A DNA stretch of 64,000 nucleotides. Origin: DASUVM01 sp036378955 (GTDB lineage: Bacteria; Patescibacteriota; Saccharimonadia; Saccharimonadales; Saccharimonadaceae). Position 1 is the stretch's first letter; the number at the start of each line of letters is the position of its first letter. Under the pieces are notes generated by a model. It ran no database searches and was not told the origin of the DNA. It was given only the letters and a program-made list of their open reading frames with translations. The DNA lies in NCBI GenBank assembly GCA_036378955.1, contig DASUVM010000009.1, positions 104,242 through 168,241 on the forward strand, given 5' to 3'. This document shows, one piece after another, positions 1 to 8,148 of the stretch. The position numbers and the translations under genes are program-made.

Positions 1-181
1 CGAGCGAATGATTGTTCACCAGGTTGTGAGGCAGTACCTTGAACCACGGTACCTTTGCCACTAGTGAAGCCATAGCCCAATATCATCGGGAACACCTTCC
101 ATGTCTTAAAAAGAGCCGAAACGTTGCCGAGATTAGTCTAGCATATCTTTCGTGACTGCCGAAGCATACTTGTTCGTAAGT
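1..181. other. Left-edge stretch without a supportable gene
   Basis: All reading frames on both strands are interrupted by stops or too short to defend. I see no tRNA, hairpin or promoter that I would name. It could be the 3' untranslated region of a gene outside the window. Confidence 0.4.
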
Positions 182-514
182 TTAAGTTGCAGAGTTCAAT
201 AATTTCAGCCTGCGTTTGGCGGCAAGCACTATGGCGGCAAATAGTGCATAATACGCTAGCCCGGTGATGCAAGCTGATGGTAAGTGTGAAGGCTGACTAA
301 TAAGTAGCATAACACCGCTTAAAAATGCGCCTGCGCCACATAGATAAGAGCTATATAATCGGGTGTTCGATGGTTTAAAATAACTATAAGCGCCAAGCCC
401 CAGGCCGGCAAACGCAAGCATAATGTGAGAAACTAATAACATAAGCTTATTGTAACATTTTAATCGTGATCTATATATTCGATATTGGTCAAGCCCCGCC
501 TCCACGAAGCTCAA
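182..514 (-). CDS. Small membrane protein, unknown function
   Basis: The 110-residue product has three hydrophobic stretches (about residues 25-45, 55-72 and 80-100) separated by short polar loops, with a basic N-terminus and a basic C-terminus (AAKRRLKLL), so a small inner-membrane protein is likely. No family motif is recognisable. The farthest upstream start is TTG; GTG at codon 4 or the ATG at codon 25 are alternatives, and no convincing ribosome binding site settles the choice. It stands alone, with no operon partner. Confidence 0.5.
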   Translation of the reverse strand: MSFVEAGLDQYRIYRSRLKCYNKLMLLVSHIMLAFAGLGLGAYSYFKPSNTRLYSSYLCGAGAFLSGVMLLISQPSHLPSACITGLAYYALFAAIVLAAKRRLKLLNSAT

Positions 515-556
515 CCAGTAGGGGGCTATCGGGAGGCGAGGATCGTCTCTGTGCTT

Positions 557-952
557 CTAGTAAGCGTTGACTTGCCAGCTCCAACCATTGGACTCTAGGG
601 CGCGCTTGATCTTCTCGGTTTCGCTCTGGCTAGCGTGGGATCCTTCGTAGTGTTCTTGCGCATTAAGCTTACAAGTGAAAGATACCGTGAAGTTGCCGCC
701 ATGCTGTTCTAGCAGGGAGTCGTCGATTATCAGCAACACCTCATCTGCCATGTCTTCACCATACACCACGAAGGTTTTGCCTTGGTTTGCCGCGGCAAAG
801 GCACCGAGCGCAAAAAGCAAGAAATTGCCATAAAAGTGCCCGCTGGCATTGACCTCTATCGGATGAGGAAGAGCCTCAACGGTCTGCGAGCAAACAATGC
901 TCTTCAGCACTCCTTCTATCCGACCAAAGAACCGCAAATGGAATTTGATCAC
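557..952 (-). CDS. Hypothetical protein, soluble
   Basis: The product is 131 residues starting at a GTG with a GGAG-type ribosome binding site about 7 nt upstream. It is a mostly polar alpha/beta-looking sequence with no signal peptide or clear membrane span. Its tail (about residues 105-131) is charged and ends in a tryptophan-rich segment (NGWSWQVNAY). I do not recognise a family. It is a single-gene unit, not overlapped by its neighbours. Confidence 0.5.
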   Translation of the reverse strand: MIKFHLRFFGRIEGVLKSIVCSQTVEALPHPIEVNASGHFYGNFLLFALGAFAAANQGKTFVVYGEDMADEVLLIIDDSLLEQHGGNFTVSFTCKLNAQEHYEGSHASQSETEKIKRALESNGWSWQVNAY

Positions 953-1081
953 TATGGCTCCAACCTTGGAAGTACAGAAACAACATTTATTAAACCATGT
1001 TTTTATAGTGGCTTAAAGAAGGGTCGGTGATGAGCGGCGAATGGCTCGCCTAGCTATTTCTCAAGCTGATATAATCATGAT

Positions 1082-1174
1082 ATGAAACCCATGAAAATAG
1101 TAGGTGCTCTACTGATTTTTACCGCTGGTTACCTGGCGCATAGTAGCATGACCACCTCGAGGCCTTTAAGATGA
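1082..1174 (+). CDS. 30-residue single-span membrane peptide, unknown
   Basis: A 30-codon reading frame begins MKPMKIVGALLIFTAGYLAH and ends in TGA, which overlaps the ATG of the next gene as ATGA. That overlap is what makes it credible despite its size. The peptide is a short basic head followed by one hydrophobic segment, so it could be a membrane anchor or a signal-peptide-like leader. A TATAAT box at 1070-1075 puts the predicted transcription start on the ATG itself, suggesting a leaderless message. No function can be inferred. Confidence 0.4.
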   Translation: MKPMKIVGALLIFTAGYLAHSSMTTSRPLR

Positions 1175-1377
1175 GAGAACTACCCCAAGATAGTATCATT
1201 GCACTCATTCTTGTAGGCATCTTTATTGTATTGTGCATTATTGGCATGGTCAGAGGTGTAAAAAATGGCAACGGCCGCAATAAGGGCTCTGGCGGAGGCG
1301 ATGGCGGTGCTTCGATAGGCGGATATGGTGATGGAGGGGGTGGAGACGGCGGGGGCGGGGGCGATGGAGGTAGCTAA
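1171..1377 (+). CDS. Small membrane protein with glycine/aspartate-rich tail
   Basis: The 68-residue product has one hydrophobic span (about residues 8-27) followed by a basic patch and a low-complexity tail (residues 35-68) made almost only of Gly, Asp and Ser. Such tails are usually extended and flexible and could lie outside the cell or in the cytoplasm. The gene is translationally coupled to the preceding 30-codon frame by ATGA. The tail resembles other poorly characterised Gly-rich bacterial membrane peptides; function unknown. Confidence 0.5.
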   Translation: MRELPQDSIIALILVGIFIVLCIIGMVRGVKNGNGRNKGSGGGDGGASIGGYGDGGGGDGGGGGDGGS

Positions 1378-1419
1378 GCGCTTCAACGGCGAGTAGTGGT
1401 CTCAGGTATATAATCGGCT

Positions 1420-2280
1420 TTATGGTAAAACTGCACCGAACGCAATTGCGCCCGAAAGGCCAAGCAGCACAATGAGCGATAGCCCGAACATAGTGCGGGC
1501 CCACTTCATGCTGTTGTCAACTTGAAAACCCTTCACGCTTTTGTAGAGCCATAGTATCGTTAAGATAATAACGAGTGTTATATAGACAAACCCGGTATAC
1601 TCAAAAAATGTCAGCAGCGAAGCCGTAACGCCAAAGGCTACAATATAAAACAACATATATACTTTTGTCAGGTGTATTCCCTTTTTTAAAGGTAGCACCG
1701 GAATACCTGCGCTGGCATATTCTTTTGCCCGATATATAGAAATTGCATAAAAATGAGGCATTTGCCAACACACCATGGTGGCAAATAATATCAAGGCGGC
1801 GGCATCAAGGTTATTGGTAATGGCAACGTACCCAATTACCGGCGGCAGCGCACCCGGAACACTACCAACAACAGTGCCCAGCGTTGAGTGGCGCTTTACA
1901 TAGCCATAAAGCACCACATAAGTCACATGCAGCGCGAGGGCCAGCCACATAGTGAGCGGGTTAACAAAAAGATAGAGCACACTCAGCCCCCCTACCCCAA
2001 GCAGGCTTGCAAACCATAGTGCCTGTTGTGGCGATATCGCCCCTGTAATGAGTGGCCTTTTTTTCGTGCGGGCCATTTTTTTGTCGATGTCTCGATCAAT
2101 GTAATTATTAAAAACGCAGCCCGAGGCAATCACCAAAGAAAGCCCAAGAAGCATGCTAAAAAATGTGCCAAAACTAGCCGGCCCAAATGTAAAAAATGCC
2201 AGCAAGAAGCCGCTCACGGCTACTAGGCCATTGCCATAGACAATGCCGGGCTTTGTTAGGCTGTAATATTCTTTTAGCAC
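1420..2280 (-). CDS. cyoE: Protoheme IX farnesyltransferase (heme O synthase)
   Basis: A 286-residue UbiA-superfamily integral membrane prenyltransferase that transfers a farnesyl group from farnesyl diphosphate to heme B to make heme O for the bo3 oxidase. The first aspartate-rich motif is clear (NNYIDRDIDKKMARTKKRP, about residues 58-76), and the protein has about eight to nine hydrophobic segments. Length matches the family. It is the last gene of the cyoABCDE operon, 6 nt after cyoD, the usual position in quinol oxidase operons, which separates it from a cytochrome c oxidase ctaB context. Confidence 0.94.
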   Translation of the reverse strand: MLKEYYSLTKPGIVYGNGLVAVSGFLLAFFTFGPASFGTFFSMLLGLSLVIASGCVFNNYIDRDIDKKMARTKKRPLITGAISPQQALWFASLLGVGGLSVLYLFVNPLTMWLALALHVTYVVLYGYVKRHSTLGTVVGSVPGALPPVIGYVAITNNLDAAALILFATMVCWQMPHFYAISIYRAKEYASAGIPVLPLKKGIHLTKVYMLFYIVAFGVTASLLTFFEYTGFVYITLVIILTILWLYKSVKGFQVDNSMKWARTMFGLSLIVLLGLSGAIAFGAVLP

Positions 2281-2286
2281 CGTTTT

Positions 2287-2655
2287 CTAGAAGCCTTTTT
2301 TGCTCTCTTTGATCATGTGGTCGTTCATTTCGCTTGGCATCATATTGTAGTCAAGGTTGTCCATGATCCAAAGAGACCCTAGCACGACAATTAACACCAC
2401 CATTACCATAAACAAAAAGACAAGCATGTTCCATTGGCCATTTTTTGAGCGTCCCAGCTTTAAAAAACAGATAAGCTGAGTGAAAAATTGTAAAAGTGCA
2501 CAACCGATAACGGTGGCTATCAGTATACCTCCGCTCAGTAACTTTTCGGTAACAACTACATAAGGCAGGGCGATCAATAGCAGCGAGATTATAAAACCGA
2601 TAATATAAAAATTGACATCTCGTGTGGTCGATTTCATTAGCTTCTGCTCGCTCAT
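2287..2655 (-). CDS. cyoD: Cytochrome bo3 quinol oxidase subunit IV
   Basis: The 122-residue product has three transmembrane segments, the usual size and topology for CyoD, which helps assemble and stabilise the CuB/heme site of subunit I. The reading frame is open 15 codons further upstream, but the ATG at 2655 (MSEQKLMKS) overlaps the cyoC stop as ATGA, the coupling seen elsewhere in this operon, so I take that start. The sequence is weakly conserved; identification relies on operon order and topology. Confidence 0.88.
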   Translation of the reverse strand: MSEQKLMKSTTRDVNFYIIGFIISLLLIALPYVVVTEKLLSGGILIATVIGCALLQFFTQLICFLKLGRSKNGQWNMLVFLFMVMVVLIVVLGSLWIMDNLDYNMMPSEMNDHMIKESKKGF

Positions 2656-3245
2656 GCCGCTACCCCCATTAGATAGACAAAGGTGAAGATGAATATCCAC
2701 ACCACATCAAGAAAATGCCAAAACATAGTAAAGAGTGTGGCGCGCTTCAGCGTTGTTTTGGTCCAGCCTCGCTTCCAGGCGTAGGCGGCGAGCACAATCA
2801 GCCACAATAGACCAGCGGTAACGTGCAGCCCGTGCGTACCAACTAAGGTGAAGAAGCCCGAAAGAAACCCGCTGCGTTGCCAGCTATTACCCTCGCCGAT
2901 TAGTGCCATAAACTCTGAAAGCTCCATGCCAATAAAGCCAGCACCAAGCAAGAACGTCAGAGCAAAACAGGCAATGGCTGGCGTACCCTGCCCCCATTTA
3001 GCAAAAATCAAAGCAATGCCGCAGGTGACGCTACTGGTAAGCAGCAGCAGTGTTTCAATAAGCACAAACGGCATATCGAAAATGTCTGCCCCGGCGGGGC
3101 CACCGAAGGTGTTATTTTGAAGCACCGCGTAGGTTGCGAATAATGTCGCAAAAAGCACACAATCAGTCATTAGGTAGAGCCAGAACCCAACCGCTGTTTT
3201 ATCAGTTTCTGTATAGGCTAGGGCTGGTGCTTCAGCTTTTGTCAT
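2652..3245 (-). CDS. cyoC: Cytochrome bo3 quinol oxidase subunit III
   Basis: Product of about 197 residues with five hydrophobic helices and the subunit III signatures WLYLMTDCVLFATLFATY near the N-terminus and GTHGLHVTAGLLW around the middle. It belongs to the heme-copper oxidase subunit III family, short (five-helix) CyoC type. The start at 3245 (MTKAEAPALAY) has AAGGA about 8 nt upstream and overlaps the cyoB end by 14 nt; an upstream start at 3290 is less likely. Confidence 0.93.
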   Translation of the reverse strand: MTKAEAPALAYTETDKTAVGFWLYLMTDCVLFATLFATYAVLQNNTFGGPAGADIFDMPFVLIETLLLLTSSVTCGIALIFAKWGQGTPAIACFALTFLLGAGFIGMELSEFMALIGEGNSWQRSGFLSGFFTLVGTHGLHVTAGLLWLIVLAAYAWKRGWTKTTLKRATLFTMFWHFLDVVWIFIFTFVYLMGVAA

Positions 3246-5235
3246 GCGGCGTATCCTTTGATGGGTGTGATGCTTCGGTTTTGGCAACAATATTGTTTGG
3301 AATCACCTCTTCGGTATCTTCATTGAACGCGCGGGCGGCTAAAATAAGAATGAGAGCTACCGTTCCAAGAATTGCCAGCCACCAGATATACCACACGAGC
3401 CCAAAGCCGATTAAGAAGCTACATATGGCAATTAAAATTGGCACACTGGTGTTTTTTGGCATCACAATAGCTTCGTATGTTTTTGGCGGTGCCGAGATAC
3501 CCGCCTGCTGTTTCATTTCCCAGAACTGGTCGCGGGCGATAACGCTGGGTAGGCGGGCAAAATTGTAAACAGGCGGTGGTGATATCGTGGCCCATTCGAG
3601 TGTGCGGCCATTCCACGGATCACCTGTGGTATCAAGGTTGGCTTTTCGCTGGCGAAAACTTACAAAAATTTGCAGCAGCTGTAGGGCAATACCCAGGCCG
3701 ATGATCGCTACCCCAACACCAGCGACAATAAACAACCATTGCCAGCCAAGCGAGGCATCATAGTGGTCAAGGCGGCGGGTAGCGCCCATAAAACCAAGAA
3801 TATAAAGTGGCATAAAGGCTACCAAAAAACCAATAATCCAGGTGAATGCAGCTGCTTTGCCGAGCGTTTCGTTGAGCTTAAAACCGGCAAACTTCGGAAA
3901 CCAATAGGTTATAGCTGCAAAAAAACCAAAGAGCACACCGCCAATAATCATGTTATGAAAATGGGCCACCAAGAACAAGCTATTGTGCACCTGAAAGTCA
4001 ATGCCTGGCACTGCCAGCATTACCCCAGCACTGCCGCCGATGGTGAAAGTAATAATGAACCCCATAAACCAGATCATCGGCGAGGTAAAGCGAATACGGC
4101 CTTTATACATAGTGAACAGCCAGTTAAAAACCTTTACGCCGGTCGGAATAGCGATAACCATCGTCATAATGCCAAAAAAAGCGTTCACATTGGCGCCTGC
4201 ACCCATTGTGAAGAAGTGGTGGAGCCAAACAATAAATGACAAAAAGGTGATGGCAATAATCGCCCATACCATCGAGACATAACCAAACAAACGCTTGCCC
4301 GAAAATGTCGCCACAATTTCTGAAAAAGCGCCAAAGGCCGGCAGCACCAAGATATACACCTCGGGGTGCCCCCACGCCCAAATCAGGTTCACGTACATCA
4401 TCGGGTTGCCGCCAAAGCTTGAAGTAAAGAAGTGCGCGTTCATTAACCGATCAATCGAGAGCATACCGAGTGTGGCCGTTAAAATTGGGAAGGCAAACAC
4501 AATCAGCACCAGCGCGCCGAGTACACTCCAAACAAACATCGGCAGCCTCATCATTGTCATGCCGGGTGCGCGCATCTTAAAAATAGTGACCAAAAAGTTA
4601 ATACCAGCCAGCAAGCTGCCAATGCCAGCAATTTGCAGTGCCCATATCCAATAATCGACCCCCACGCCTGGGCTATATTCAAGGCCTGAAAGCGGCGGGT
4701 ATGCTAGCCAGCCAGCTCCTTGAAACTCACCAATAACCAGCGAAATATTAACAATAAACGCCCCCACCGCAAACAGCCAAAAGCTCACGGCGTTCATAAA
4801 CGGAAAAGCTACGTCGCGAGCGCCGATTTGCAGGGGCACAACTAAGTTTATCATGGCAAAAATCGCGCCCATTGCCACAAAAAAGATCATAATAGTGCCA
4901 TGCGCCGAGAAGATTTGCTGAAAAGTATCAGAATTTAGAAACCCGGCCGTCTCGTTCGTTGCCACTGCCTGTTGCAGGCGAATCATCCCCGCATCGGCCA
5001 CACCTCGCAGCAACATCAAGACGGCCACAATACCATACATAATGCCGATCTTTTTCGGGTCGAGCGACGTTAACCAGTTCTTCCAGAGGTACACACCGGT
5101 TTGCATGAACCAGCCCCAACCTTTGGTAACAAATAAAAATATAATAATACCTAACACTGCCACGGTTGCACCGGTGACGCCAACAATTGTCACTAGATCG
5201 TGCGGCAAAGCATCAAAGGTGAGCCGGCCAAACAT
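3232..5235 (-). CDS. cyoB: Cytochrome bo3 ubiquinol oxidase subunit I
   Basis: The 667-residue catalytic subunit oxidises quinol, reduces oxygen to water and pumps protons. Heme and copper ligands are all visible: His112 in AHGTIMIFF for low-spin heme b, the WGHPEVYILVLPAFG His-Tyr pair, the HHFFTMG CuB histidines and the two histidines of VAHFHNMI. K-channel lysine is present in PTGVKVFNW and the D-channel motif in GARDVAFPF. Quinone-site residues equivalent to E. coli R71, D75 and Q101 are kept (R77, D81, Q107), but the H98 position reads Thr104. Similarity to proteobacterial CyoB is striking over the whole length. TAATG overlap with cyoA. Confidence 0.97.
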   Translation of the reverse strand: MFGRLTFDALPHDLVTIVGVTGATVAVLGIIIFLFVTKGWGWFMQTGVYLWKNWLTSLDPKKIGIMYGIVAVLMLLRGVADAGMIRLQQAVATNETAGFLNSDTFQQIFSAHGTIMIFFVAMGAIFAMINLVVPLQIGARDVAFPFMNAVSFWLFAVGAFIVNISLVIGEFQGAGWLAYPPLSGLEYSPGVGVDYWIWALQIAGIGSLLAGINFLVTIFKMRAPGMTMMRLPMFVWSVLGALVLIVFAFPILTATLGMLSIDRLMNAHFFTSSFGGNPMMYVNLIWAWGHPEVYILVLPAFGAFSEIVATFSGKRLFGYVSMVWAIIAITFLSFIVWLHHFFTMGAGANVNAFFGIMTMVIAIPTGVKVFNWLFTMYKGRIRFTSPMIWFMGFIITFTIGGSAGVMLAVPGIDFQVHNSLFLVAHFHNMIIGGVLFGFFAAITYWFPKFAGFKLNETLGKAAAFTWIIGFLVAFMPLYILGFMGATRRLDHYDASLGWQWLFIVAGVGVAIIGLGIALQLLQIFVSFRQRKANLDTTGDPWNGRTLEWATISPPPVYNFARLPSVIARDQFWEMKQQAGISAPPKTYEAIVMPKNTSVPILIAICSFLIGFGLVWYIWWLAILGTVALILILAARAFNEDTEEVIPNNIVAKTEASHPSKDTPHDKS

Positions 5236-6155
5236 TATTCTCTGCCCCCGTGGTTACGCTGGCTTTCGGCCTTTACTTCGGTTCCTGGCGGCAAAGTAGC
5301 CGGTGGGTTTATATATTTATGAACGATCATGTCATACAATCCGGTGTCAGCTAGTACGTATGTCATCTCTTGGTTGCTGCGGCTGGGCTTGGCAAGTTCG
5401 GCGTATGCCAGCGAATCAAGTGTGTGTGCCGAGCTACGAGCTGATCGTTCCCAAATATCAAACGATTCTCTCGAGGTGACTTCGGCCTTGAACGTCATAC
5501 CGGCAAAGCCCTCGCCGCTAATATTGGCCGACGAACCAGGGTAAATGCCGGTTTTATTTGCAATCAAGTGCAATTTTGTACTCATCCCCGACATGGCATA
5601 CACTTGACTGCCGAGTGCCGGGATCCAAAATGAATTCATTGGTGCGTCAGAGGTCAATTCAAAATTGATCGGCGTATCTTCGGGAAGCCGCGCATAGTTG
5701 ACGCTGGCAATTTTTTGCTCAGGGTAAATAAACAGCCACTTCCATTGCAGGGCAACCACCTGAATCTTCAGCGGCTTTTTTTCCGACTCAATCGGCCGGT
5801 ATGGGTCGAGCGCATGTGAACTTTGCCAGGTAACAACCGCCAATATGCCAATAATGACAATCGGAACCCCCCACCAGGTTGTTTCAAGCGCAGCACTATG
5901 ATCCCAGTTCGGCCGATAATCAGCCCTTTTATTACCGGCTCGGTACCGCCAGGCGATAAAAAACAGCAAAACAAACACCGGAATCACGATAATCGCCATT
6001 AAACCAACGGCCAGTACAATCAGATCTCGCTGTTGCTCACCAATTTCACCCGCTGGATTCATCATAACTGTTGACTGGCTGAAGAAATAGAGTGCCGCTA
6101 GCACTGCCGTGGTAAGCAGCGCAAAGCCAATAATTATCAGTTTTGTTTTACGCAT
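5235..6155 (-). CDS. cyoA: Cytochrome bo3 ubiquinol oxidase subunit II
   Basis: The 306-residue product has a signal/anchor helix (about residues 5-28), a second helix (about 43-68) and a C-terminal cupredoxin-like domain facing outside. The CuA ligands of cytochrome c oxidases are absent: the loop reads SANISGEGFAGM where a C-x3-C motif would lie, so this is a quinol, not cytochrome c, oxidase. WKWLFIYPEQ and SFWIPALGSQVYAM are typical. It is the first gene of the operon; its ATG has GAGGGT upstream. Acylated-Cys processing is not evident. Confidence 0.95.
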   Translation of the reverse strand: MRKTKLIIIGFALLTTAVLAALYFFSQSTVMMNPAGEIGEQQRDLIVLAVGLMAIIVIPVFVLLFFIAWRYRAGNKRADYRPNWDHSAALETTWWGVPIVIIGILAVVTWQSSHALDPYRPIESEKKPLKIQVVALQWKWLFIYPEQKIASVNYARLPEDTPINFELTSDAPMNSFWIPALGSQVYAMSGMSTKLHLIANKTGIYPGSSANISGEGFAGMTFKAEVTSRESFDIWERSARSSAHTLDSLAYAELAKPSRSNQEMTYVLADTGLYDMIVHKYINPPATLPPGTEVKAESQRNHGGRE

Positions 6156-6174
6156 TGACCCTCATCTAGTAGTT

Positions 6175-6204
6175 ACTATATCAATGAAAGGGCAATATTG
6201 TGAA
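6175..6204 (-). promoter_or_regulatory. Candidate promoter of the cyo operon
   Basis: On the minus strand TTCACA (6199-6204) and TATAGT (6175-6180) are separated by 18 nt, ending about 20 nt before the cyoA start and its GAGGGT ribosome binding site. The fit is moderate; no operator was recognised. Confidence 0.45.
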
Positions 6205-6258
6205 GAGGGATAGATTATCTTCATTTTAGGAAGTCGGTAATGAGGGGAACGAGATTCT

Positions 6259-6297
6259 CGCTGCGACGATGCAAATTTTTATGCAATCGTCGCAGCG
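6259..6297. repeat. Long inverted repeat (hairpin) between cyoA and the SLOG-like gene
   Basis: Arms cgctgcgacgatgca (6259-6273) and tgcaatcgtcgcagcg (6282-6297) pair over 15 bp with one bulged base and an AT-rich loop. It lies just after the end of the minus-strand gene at 6316 and upstream of the cyo promoter, so it probably ends that transcript, although no U-tract follows on either strand. Confidence 0.6.
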
Positions 6298-6315
6298 GGT
6301 TAGCAGCCAGATGGG

Positions 6316-6800
6316 CTAGCGACTAAGGGCTTCAAGCTCGCGCTCGTACACCTTGCCCCCGCGACTCTTGAATTTGGCGGCCTCATCGAGTGACTGCTCG
6401 CCGCCACCGATATGAACCAAGGCGTCGATCTCGCTCAAAGGGTTTCACTTTCATCGCCCCAATTTTGGCCGACGATCTTGTTCTTTTCAGTCTGGAAACA
6501 CCTGTAGTCATGGGCTTTGGCGCAAGCAACACCCATTGTCCACCAGCCCCTGGCTCTGGCCTCGCGATAGGCAAGTGCCGGAATGCCAACATCGGTCAGC
6601 CCTGAAACGATCCAAACTTCGGTGACATGAGGGTAACCGGCAATGACTTCGTTAAGCGCTTCGTGCAACAGCTGCCTGGCCTCGTCTTCGTCGAAGACAG
6701 TTGGTGGGCAGTAACCGACAACGCCGATCTTGAGCATGCTCACGGAATGCCGTTCTGCTGTAGTATTGCTAACCATACTTTTATTAGTAGCTTTTTCCAT
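6316..6800 (-). pseudogene. SLOG/LOG-like nucleotide-binding protein, frameshifted
   Basis: The upstream frame runs MLKIGVVGYC...GQNWGDESETL and stops at about 6435. The -1 frame continues at once with LSEIDALVHIGGGEQSLDEAAKFKSRGGKVYERELEALSR to a TAG at 6316. The two halves fit one Rossmann-like SLOG/LOG-type protein (N-terminal beta strand, VSGLTDVGI turn, IGGGEQS loop). Adding one base in the AAA run at 6436-6438 (TTT on the coding strand) restores a single frame of about 140-160 residues. It may be a real disrupted gene or a homopolymer sequencing error. The first ATG is at 6800; the conserved part begins at 6737. Confidence 0.65.
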
Positions 6801-6918
6801 AAAACACAACCTATTTTTGACTAAATAACTACTAACTTTGCTAATCGAAGGCCCCCAATAACCAATTATTTAACTATACGCCTTTATTTTTATGCACGAT
6901 CTTATTACTATTAGAACA

Positions 6919-8148
6919 ATGGAACGACAAAAAATTGTAATTGCTGGAGCCGGTTTTGGTGGCGTGCGGGCGGCTCGCAAATTAGCTCAAGGTGGTGTAT
7001 TTGATATTACCGTTATTGCCGACCGTGACACATTTCGTTACTATCCCGCTCTTTACGCAACCGCCACTGGCCATGCCTATGAAGAATCGATTATTCCGTT
7101 AAGTGAAATGCTCGAAGGCCTTCGTGGGGTACGTTTTGTGAAAGATTCGCTGACAAAACTTGATAGCAAGAACAAGCGAATTCAAGGTGCTTCTGGGGAG
7201 TGGTACGAATATGATTCGCTCATTCTTGCTCTTGGTGTGGTAACGAACTACTTTGGCATTAAAGGCCTCGAAGAATTCTCGTTTGGCATTAAGAGTGAGC
7301 AAGAAGTTACCAAATTCAAAAAGCACATACATGCTGGTATTATGAATAAACAAAAAAGTGCCACCAATTACGTAGTTGTGGGGGCGGGGCCAACTGGTGT
7401 CGAATTTAGTGCGGCACTTAAAACCTATACGCGCGATATCGCCGATCGCCATAAGGCAGCCGGCGAGAGCGACACTATAAAGCTGATCGAAGCAATGCCA
7501 AGAGTGTTGCCAAAAATGCCCGAAGCTGCCTCACGGATGGTTGAAAAGCGCCTCAAAAAACTTGGTGTTGAGGTAATGACAGGCGCCAAAGTTGAAGGCG
7601 AAACGGCTGACGAGTTGCAGGTAAATGGCGCAGCCATTCAGACGCAAACGGTCATCTGGACATCGGGCGTTGCAAACAATCCATTTTTTAAAGCCAATGC
7701 CACACAGCTTAAACTGGCGCCGAACGGCAAAGTACAGGTTGATTCGTTTATGCAAGGCGCGTCTTCAGTGTATGTTATTGGTGATAATGCCGCTACGCCC
7801 CACTCTGGGCTGGCTCAAACGGCGCTGTATGATGCCGATTTTGTTGCCCGAAACCTAAAACGCCAAGCACACCGCCTTGAACCACTGGCCTATAAACCAT
7901 ATAAGCCACCAGTGGTGGTTCCGGTTGGGAGGTGGTGGGCGCTGGTTGAATGGGGGCCGCTCATGTTTGCCGGTGTCATTGGAGCGCTCTTGCGCCGCTG
8001 CGCCGATTTGATCGGTTATATTGATATCTTACCATTCTTTAAAGCTATAAAAATTTGGCTGAGAGCCTCACGCCGCGAAGAAGAATGCCCCGTTTGTGTG
8101 GCTGTATCCCCAGCACCACAACAGCACCCACATGACGCCGACGAATGA
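6919..8148 (+). CDS. ndh: Type II NADH dehydrogenase (NDH-2)
   Basis: A 409-residue FAD-dependent pyridine nucleotide-disulphide oxidoreductase. The FAD dinucleotide-binding motif is at the start (IVIAGAGFGGVRAARKLA), the NAD-binding motif near the middle (YVVVGAGPTGVEFSA), and the second FAD motif at VYVIGDNAA with ALYDADFVARNL after it. A hydrophobic C-terminal part (MFAGVIGALLRR...IGYIDILPFF) fits peripheral membrane attachment. It oxidises NADH and reduces quinone without proton pumping, so it is the natural electron donor to the bo3 oxidase. An upstream start at 6892 is possible; the conserved sequence favours the ATG at 6919. It overlaps rarA by 17 nt. Confidence 0.9.
   Translation: MERQKIVIAGAGFGGVRAARKLAQGGVFDITVIADRDTFRYYPALYATATGHAYEESIIPLSEMLEGLRGVRFVKDSLTKLDSKNKRIQGASGEWYEYDSLILALGVVTNYFGIKGLEEFSFGIKSEQEVTKFKKHIHAGIMNKQKSATNYVVVGAGPTGVEFSAALKTYTRDIADRHKAAGESDTIKLIEAMPRVLPKMPEAASRMVEKRLKKLGVEVMTGAKVEGETADELQVNGAAIQTQTVIWTSGVANNPFFKANATQLKLAPNGKVQVDSFMQGASSVYVIGDNAATPHSGLAQTALYDADFVARNLKRQAHRLEPLAYKPYKPPVVVPVGRWWALVEWGPLMFAGVIGALLRRCADLIGYIDILPFFKAIKIWLRASRREEECPVCVAVSPAPQQHPHDADE

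Noticed and set aside
3134..4654. Several plus-strand open frames of 90-170 codons opposite cyoB/cyoC
   Set aside because: They are antisense to well-conserved oxidase genes, have no ribosome binding sites and low-quality compositions; they follow from the codon bias of the true frame.
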